Source: Mnemiopsis leidyi (lineage: Eukaryota; Ctenophora; Tentaculata; Lobata; Bolinopsidae). From it: a stretch of 49,677 bases of DNA. The DNA is taken from assembly GCA_000226015.1 (NCBI GenBank), contig JH154162.1, positions 31,868 through 81,544 on the forward strand, read 5' to 3'. Shown one piece after another: positions 48,508-49,677 of the stretch. The notes beneath the pieces were generated by a model that saw nothing but the letters and a program-made list of their open reading frames with translations, was not told the DNA's origin and ran no database searches. The translations under genes were made by a program, and so were the position numbers. How positions within the stretch are numbered: position 1 is the stretch's first letter; each line of letters opens with the position of its first letter.

Positions 48508-48889
48508 ATGGATATAATCCTGCCACCTGCCACCCGAGGGACTGGAGAACCTCCGACAGAATCATTCGTGGAATCAGTGCTCCGGGGGATCAGTCAGGAG
48601 CTCTCTCCGGTCAACCCAGACACGTCGACTCCCTCCAACTTCAACTTCCTGGTGATTCCTCCGCAAGCGTCCTCGGGGAAACTCCCGGGTAAATCTCCAG
48701 TTCTTCAGCGGGGCTCTTCTCCAGCCCTCTTCAACCGGAAACGAACAAGTATGGATAGCTTGGGAGGGTCACCAAGGTCCGGCTCCATGTTCCGACGGAA
48801 GTTTAGTATTCCAGTTCCTCTGCTGTCACTTAAAGGGAGATTGTTTAGGAAGAGGATCAGTGAAGGATCCGGGTATCTGGCTGTGCAAG
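48508..48889 (+). CDS. Coding first exon B of the same unrecognised gene
   Basis: ATG (TAAAATGG, good context) opens MDIILPPATRGTGEPPTE, then ESVLRGISQELSPVNPD, GKSPVLQRGSSPALFNRKR, RRKFSIPVPLLSLKGRLFRK, RISEGSGYLAVQ, ending at CAAG/GTGAGT in phase 1 after 127 codons. Like exon A it is Ser/Pro/Arg-rich with RKRTS, RKFS and RKRIS sites. Because both exons start with ATG and end in phase 1, they fit alternative first exons for one downstream body. Identity unknown. Confidence 0.65.
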
Positions 48890-49456
48890 GTGAGTCGGAG
48901 TTAGTAACCATGATTTACTAGAGAGGTACTTCTACTCTACTGTTATAGAGGTACTTCTATCCTAGTGTAGTGAAATCTATCCGTGCAGATGGTTTAGTTT
49001 TGTTTTTTTTGTTTTCAAGTTTTTTTGTTTTCAATTTTTTATTTAGGGCCTAGTCAAATTGTACTTGCAAATTGCAATGATCTTGCTATGAATAAAGGCA
49101 TAGGCTATATAAAATTGAAAATGTTTATCCAAGCCAATAGTCTGCAAATTTAGTTTTTTTCGAATTAATAATTAATAATTAATAATTCGCAATTTTCTCA
49201 TGCCATGCTACAAAGCACATGTGAAGTCAGTGATTAAATACGTTGACAATAATTAATAGTTAATTTGACGTAATTAGTTGATGGTGCATATATTGCAACA
49301 TGCGTGTTGTGTTCTAAGTTCGTTAATGGCCAAATTGACAAATTGTTTATCCATACATCATGAATTGTCTCGACCAACAACCAATAATTACAAATTTGAA
49401 TTACAACAATTTAGTTGTCCCTGTGTCATGTCAAACTAAAGTTGCTGCCTCGTTGT
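48890..49456. other. Intronic sequence, AT-rich
   Basis: Contains T-rich runs (49000-49035) and AATTAATAATTAATAATT at about 49165-49185. No gene seen. Confidence 0.6.
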
Positions 49457-49677
49457 GCTTGAGGAGGTTTATCGAGATCGGTACTTCTAGGAGCAGGACT
49501 ATGTTAGCTTGAGGAGGTTTATCGAGATCGGTACTACTAGGAGCAGGACTATGTTCGCTTGAGGAGGTTTATCGAGATCGGTACTACTAGGAGCAGGACT
49601 ATGTTAGCTTGAGGAGGTTTATCGAGATCGGTACTACTAGGAGCAGGACTATGTTAGCTTGAGGAGGTTTATCGAGA
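49457..49677. repeat. 50-bp tandem repeat running off the window
   Basis: Units start at 49457, 49507, 49557, 49607 and 49657 (GCTTGAGGAGGTTTATCGAG). They are almost identical, differing at one or two bases. No spacers, so not CRISPR-like. Confidence 0.95.

Noticed and set aside
49457..49677. CRISPR-like direct repeats
   Set aside because: Units are contiguous with no spacers, and the window is clearly eukaryotic; an ordinary minisatellite.
1..49677. tRNA or rRNA genes
   Set aside because: I looked for tRNA box A/B pairs and conserved rRNA blocks on both strands and saw none that I could support.

Overview
This window is eukaryotic, most likely from an early-branching or other invertebrate animal. 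Genes are spliced with GT-AG introns, intergenic DNA is AT-rich, there are assembly gaps (runs of N), and the domain mix is metazoan: Rab-GAP TBC1D8/9, PAN/apple, sushi/CCP, Ig-like and fucolectin-like modules. A cnidarian such as a hydrozoan would fit, but nothing here proves the phylum.

Layout, left to right. (1) 1425-6167, plus strand: the last seven exons of a TBC1D8/TBC1D9-type Rab GTPase-activating protein, with an intact dual-finger TBC domain and an EF-hand; its 5' exons lie left of the window. (2) 6168-9213: intergenic. (3) 9214-36659, minus strand: a chain of about 61 exons whose splice phases fit from a signal-peptide exon to a stop codon, giving a model of about 3,550 residues. 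Order of parts: signal peptide, three PAN/apple-like modules, a degenerate Ig-like module, four fucolectin-like (F5/8C/FTP-like) domains each followed by a small Cys-rich exon, then a block of [unrecognised ~135-aa domain, variant CCP, fifth FTP-like domain], twelve near-identical-length CCP exons, a second copy of that block, several CCPs with follistatin-like (FOLN-like) mini-modules, and a helical tail ending in KDEL. (4) 38721-41114, minus strand: an intronless gene for a secreted copper monooxygenase-like (LPMO) protein with two almost identical PAN modules and a C-terminal FTP-like domain. (5) 45194-45419 and 48508-48889, plus strand: two coding starts, both ending in phase 1 at good donors, which look like alternative first exons of a gene running off the right edge.

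The most unusual signals are in gene (3). It has lectin, complement-type and PAN recognition modules but a C-terminal ER-retrieval signal. It contains an unrecognised domain present twice as part of a multi-exon module duplication. Many of its introns carry minisatellites that copy the neighbouring splice junction, including one intron, absent from the sister domains, that seems to be built from copies of the exon end. Gene (4) lies next to it and shares PAN and FTP-like domains, so the two may belong to one extracellular glycan or matrix system. That last point is inference.

Other content: a 539-bp pogo/Tigger-like MITE, four copies of a short dispersed element, a transposon-type coding fragment duplicated across a gap, a diverged (haplotype-like) duplication across another gap, and a 50-bp tandem array at the right edge.
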